This document shows positions 61,423 through 64,000 of a stretch of DNA of 64,000 nucleotides, one piece after another. The DNA comes from Bolinopsis microptera (taxonomy: Eukaryota > Ctenophora > Tentaculata > Lobata > Bolinopsidae). Each line of letters starts with the position of its first letter. The stretch's first letter is position 1. The notes under the pieces were generated by a model. It was not told where the DNA came from. It saw only the letters and a list, made by a program, of their open reading frames with translations, and made no database searches. The stretch covers positions 1,578,001-1,642,000 of the forward strand of contig NC_087082.1 of assembly GCF_026151205.1 (NCBI RefSeq). The letters run 5' to 3'. The position numbers and the translations under genes are program-made.

Positions 61423-62775
61423 GTGAGTGGACCCTTCCATTAAGAGGTTCAGGAACATGATTAGTTCCAGTATTGTTGTTGCTAGTGAGGTGAGTGGTCC
61501 CTTCCATTGGGAGGTTCAGGAACATGATTAGTTCCAGTATTGTTGTTGCTAGTGAGGTGAGTGGTCCCTTCCATTGGGAGGTTCAGGAACATGATTAGTT
61601 CCAGTATTGTTGTTGCTAGTGAGGTGAGTGGACCCTTCCATTGGGAGGTTCAGGAACATGATTAGTTCCAGTATTGTTGTTGCTAGTGAGGTGAGTGGAC
61701 CCTTCCATTGGGAGGTTCAGGAACATGATTAGTTCCAGTATTGTTGTTGCTAGTGAGGTAAGTGGACCCTTCCATTGGGAGGTTCAGGAACATGATTAGT
61801 TCCAGTATAATTGTTGTTGCTAGTGAGGTGAGTGGACCCTTCCATTGGGAGGTTCAGGAACATGATTAGTTCCAGTATTGTTGTTGCTAGTGAGGTGAGT
61901 GGACCCTTCCATTGGGAGGTTCAGGAACATGATTAGTTCCAGTATTGTTGTTGCTAGTGAGGTGAGTGGACTCTTCCATTGGGAGGTTCAGGAACATGAT
62001 TAGTTCCAGTATTGTTGTTGCTAGTGAGGTGAGTGGACCCTTCCATTGGGAGGTTCAGGAACATGATTAGTTCCAGTATAATTGTTGTTGCTAGTGAGGT
62101 GAGTGGACCCTTCCATTGGGAGGTTCAGGAACATGATTAGTTCCAGTATTGTTGTTGCTAGTGAGGTGAGTGGTCCCTTCCATTGGGAGGTTCAGGAACA
62201 TGATTAGTTCCAGTATTGTTGTTGCTAGTGAGGTGAGTGGTCCCTTCCATTGGGAGGTTCAGGAACATGATTAGTTCCAGTATTGTTGTTGCTAGTGAGG
62301 TGAGTGGACCCTTCCATTGGGAGGTTCAGGAACATGATTAGTTCCAGTATTGTTGTTGCTAGTGAGGTGAGTGGACCCTTCCATTGGGAGGTTCAGGAAC
62401 ATGATTAGTTCCAGTATTGTTGTTGCTAGTGAGGTGAGTGGACCCTTCCATTGGGAGGTTCAGGAACATGATTAGTTCCAGTATAATTGTTGTTGCTAGT
62501 GAGGTGAGTGGACCCTTCCATTGGGAGGTTCAGGATCATGATTAGTTCCAGTATTGTTGTTGCTAGTGAGGTGAGTGGACCCTTCCATTGGGAGGTTCAG
62601 GAACATGATTAGTTCCAGTATTGTTGTTGCTAGTGAGGTGAGTGGACTCTTCCATTGGGAGGTTCAGGAACATGATTAGTTCCAGTATTGTTGTTGCTAG
62701 TGAGGTGAGTGGACCCTTCCATTGGGAGGTTCAGGAACATGATTAGTTCCAGTATTGTTGTTGCTAGTGAGGTGA
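61423..62775 (+). repeat. 67-bp tandem repeat made of the NIPP1 exon end plus splice donor
   Basis: Twenty further copies of the last 60 or so bases of exon 5 and its donor GAG|GTGAGT follow the exon. The period is 67 bp, with three 70-bp copies containing an extra three bases (TATAATTG). Each copy therefore has a potential 5' splice site. One reads GTAAGT (61756) and the last GTGAGA. Readthrough from the true exon meets a TAA at 61441-61443, so normal splicing must use the first donor or give a short tail. Confidence 0.95.
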
Positions 62776-63098
62776 GAGCTGCAATTATTTCGGAAGATAA
62801 TTTTTATTTTAGGGCTTTAAATGAAAGTAGATTCATAATCTGTACTGTTTATTATATTATTATGAGGATTCGGCGCTTTAATACTTTAAAAATAGACGGA
62901 AAATTTGCAAATTGCGAAATTGTTTTAGACCCTGGAGCTGGGCAGTATGTGATGCCTTTGGTAAATGATCGTGTGATGAGTCTTAACACGTGGATGTCTT
63001 GCTACCACACCTGTTGTTAGCTACTAAAGGGTCCCACACTGGTATCACAAGTCATGAGTTATAAATCTATAATTTATCAACTTAATATTTAAACATTA
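62776..63098. other. Non-coding stretch after the donor repeat
   Basis: Probably NIPP1 intron. The open frame running into it from the last repeat copy has no conserved continuation. No further NIPP1 exon is recognised. Confidence 0.5.
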
Positions 63099-63267
63099 GG
63101 GTCGTTCACATAAATTACGTAATCAGCCGAGGGGGGAGGGGGGGGGGGTTATGAATAATTACACTATTGTAATTTTGACACAATAGCTATGACGTGTAAA
63201 ACTGATTGCGGAGGGGGAGGGGGTTAGACATTGGCCAAACGTGATTACGTAATATGTGAACGGTCCC
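63099..63267. mobile_element. MITE of 169 bp with imperfect terminal inverted repeats
   Basis: The left end reads GGGTCGTTCACATAAATTAC and continues GTAATCA. The right end is the complement of GGGACCGTTCACATATTACG. The arms are about 27-30 bp and the interior has two G-rich runs (63130-63149 and 63211-63224). ATT on each side may be a short target duplication. It encodes nothing and is typical of short non-autonomous DNA elements. Confidence 0.8.
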
Positions 63268-63800
63268 ATTGAACCTATTCTTAATCGACCAGAAATTATT
63301 TAATTATTATTAAATTGTCAGCCACACTCTCACTTGGAAGTAATAATTACTATACGTTCGCTTACTGTACTAGAACTCTAGAAAAAACAATGACTCTACC
63401 AGGAGTCAGAACGTTTGTATAGCTTATTGAGTCGTTAGTAAGATTACCTGTAAACACTATATCACCTGGCACCTGCAGCTGCCAACTCAGCTTCGCACGT
63501 GCTCCAACTAGTAATTATATTATAGATCATGCAGTGAAGGTGGAGCTTTATAATGAGTTCTGGCCAGTTTAGTATCAGTGTGATGTTTTAGTTTGCGTTG
63601 GCAATTTCCATCTTTAGATTTCATCTCCTTTTTCGTTGGATACGTTGACAATTACCTTGGCAAGATACGAGAAATTTAATCCTGATCATATCTGATCAAG
63701 CGATAAAGCCAAATTGTGTCGTTCTTAAGCCACAGAACTGCTATTCTTATAAGACACCTATAATCCCTATAATACAATTGAATATTTGGTTTTAATAGTG
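63268..63800. other. Upstream region of the GPCR-like gene
   Basis: AT-rich, with no recognised exon. It contains one CACGTG near 63496. It would hold the promoter and 5' UTR of the gene starting at 63801. Confidence 0.45.
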
Positions 63801-64000
63801 ATGGCAATTTTTGGAAACGTTACAGTCAGAAACAATGGTGTCAGTGAAATGTTTAGAACTGGAAATGATTGGGATGTATTCTTCAACTACTTCTTCGCAG
63901 CACTGTTTATCTGTTGTCTCATTATTGGAATAACGCTGTATCCTATTATTATCTGGTATCATTCAACACAGAAGAAATCCCTGCCAACAATCTTGTTCCT
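63801..64000 (+). CDS. GPCR-like protein, N-terminus, cut by the window end
   Basis: The frame starts at ATG 63801 and stays open to the end, giving 66 residues. A short extracellular segment carries a glycosylation motif (NVT, residues 6-8). One long hydrophobic helix follows (FFNYFFAALFICCLIIG then ITLYPIIIWY), then a basic loop HSTQKK and the hydrophobic start of a second helix (SLPTILF). This is the usual layout of TM1, first intracellular loop and TM2 in rhodopsin-type receptors. The ligand is unknown and the family assignment needs the missing part. Confidence 0.6.
   Translation, partial: MAIFGNVTVRNNGVSEMFRTGNDWDVFFNYFFAALFICCLIIGITLYPIIIWYHSTQKKSLPTILF

Noticed and set aside
62709-63020. 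103-codon frame after the donor array
   Set aside because: Only the part from the repeat copy is NIPP1-like. The rest reads through intron.

Overview
This window is animal nuclear DNA, probably from an invertebrate. The recognisable genes have GT-AG introns and animal-type proteins (a NIPP1/PPP1R8 orthologue, a dynamin-related protein, the start of a seven-helix receptor). It also carries CR1/Jockey-type LINEs, inverted-repeat DNA transposons and many minisatellites. Nothing looks bacterial: there are no operons, ribosome binding sites or CRISPR arrays. I cannot name the species; an early-branching invertebrate such as a cnidarian is a guess.

Region 1 (about 1-36,900) has no gene I can support. 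It is a long non-coding tract (intergenic or intronic) punctuated by simple and tandem repeats: opposed CT/AG arrays at 4.0 and 6.2-6.7 kb, a 42-bp minisatellite of about 45 copies at 11.1-13.0 kb, an internally inverted 21-bp array at 26.4-27.1 kb followed by a 22-bp array, and a 31-bp satellite of 101 apparently identical copies at 31.1-34.2 kb. The unique DNA between them is rich in CACGTG E-boxes, often beside CCAAT/ATTGG, with X-box-like, CRE and CArG motifs and perfect palindromes of 16, 20 and 30 bp. This looks like a distributed regulatory landscape and nearly stops after about 38 kb.

Region 2 (about 36.9-43.2 kb) is a mobile-element cluster: a tRNA-like SINE candidate between direct repeats, a fold-back element with nested hairpins (38.4-39.0 kb), and a broken minus-strand LINE (LINE A).

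Region 3 (44.2-51.6 kb) is a dynamin-related gene or retrocopy. Its coding sequence is split inside the stalk by a nearly complete plus-strand LINE (LINE B; ORF1 with zinc knuckles, ORF2 with endonuclease and reverse transcriptase). It also has a one-base frameshift in the GTPase effector domain.

Region 4 (52.3-55.8 kb) is a DNA transposon with 186-bp terminal inverted repeats and an 8-bp target duplication. A second element of 1.6 kb, itself flanked by inverted repeats and a TTAT duplication, sits inside it and contains about 20 copies of a 15-bp dyad motif.

Region 5 (55.9-64.0 kb) holds plus-strand host genes: the last exon of a small membrane protein (perhaps complex I NDUFC2-like), a two-exon basic protein whose N-terminus resembles the Aurora-A-binding segment of TPX2, a NIPP1 gene in at least five exons, and the first exon of a GPCR-like protein cut by the window end. 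The last visible NIPP1 exon, with its splice donor, has been amplified into 20 further tandem copies that show a ten-unit higher-order repeat.
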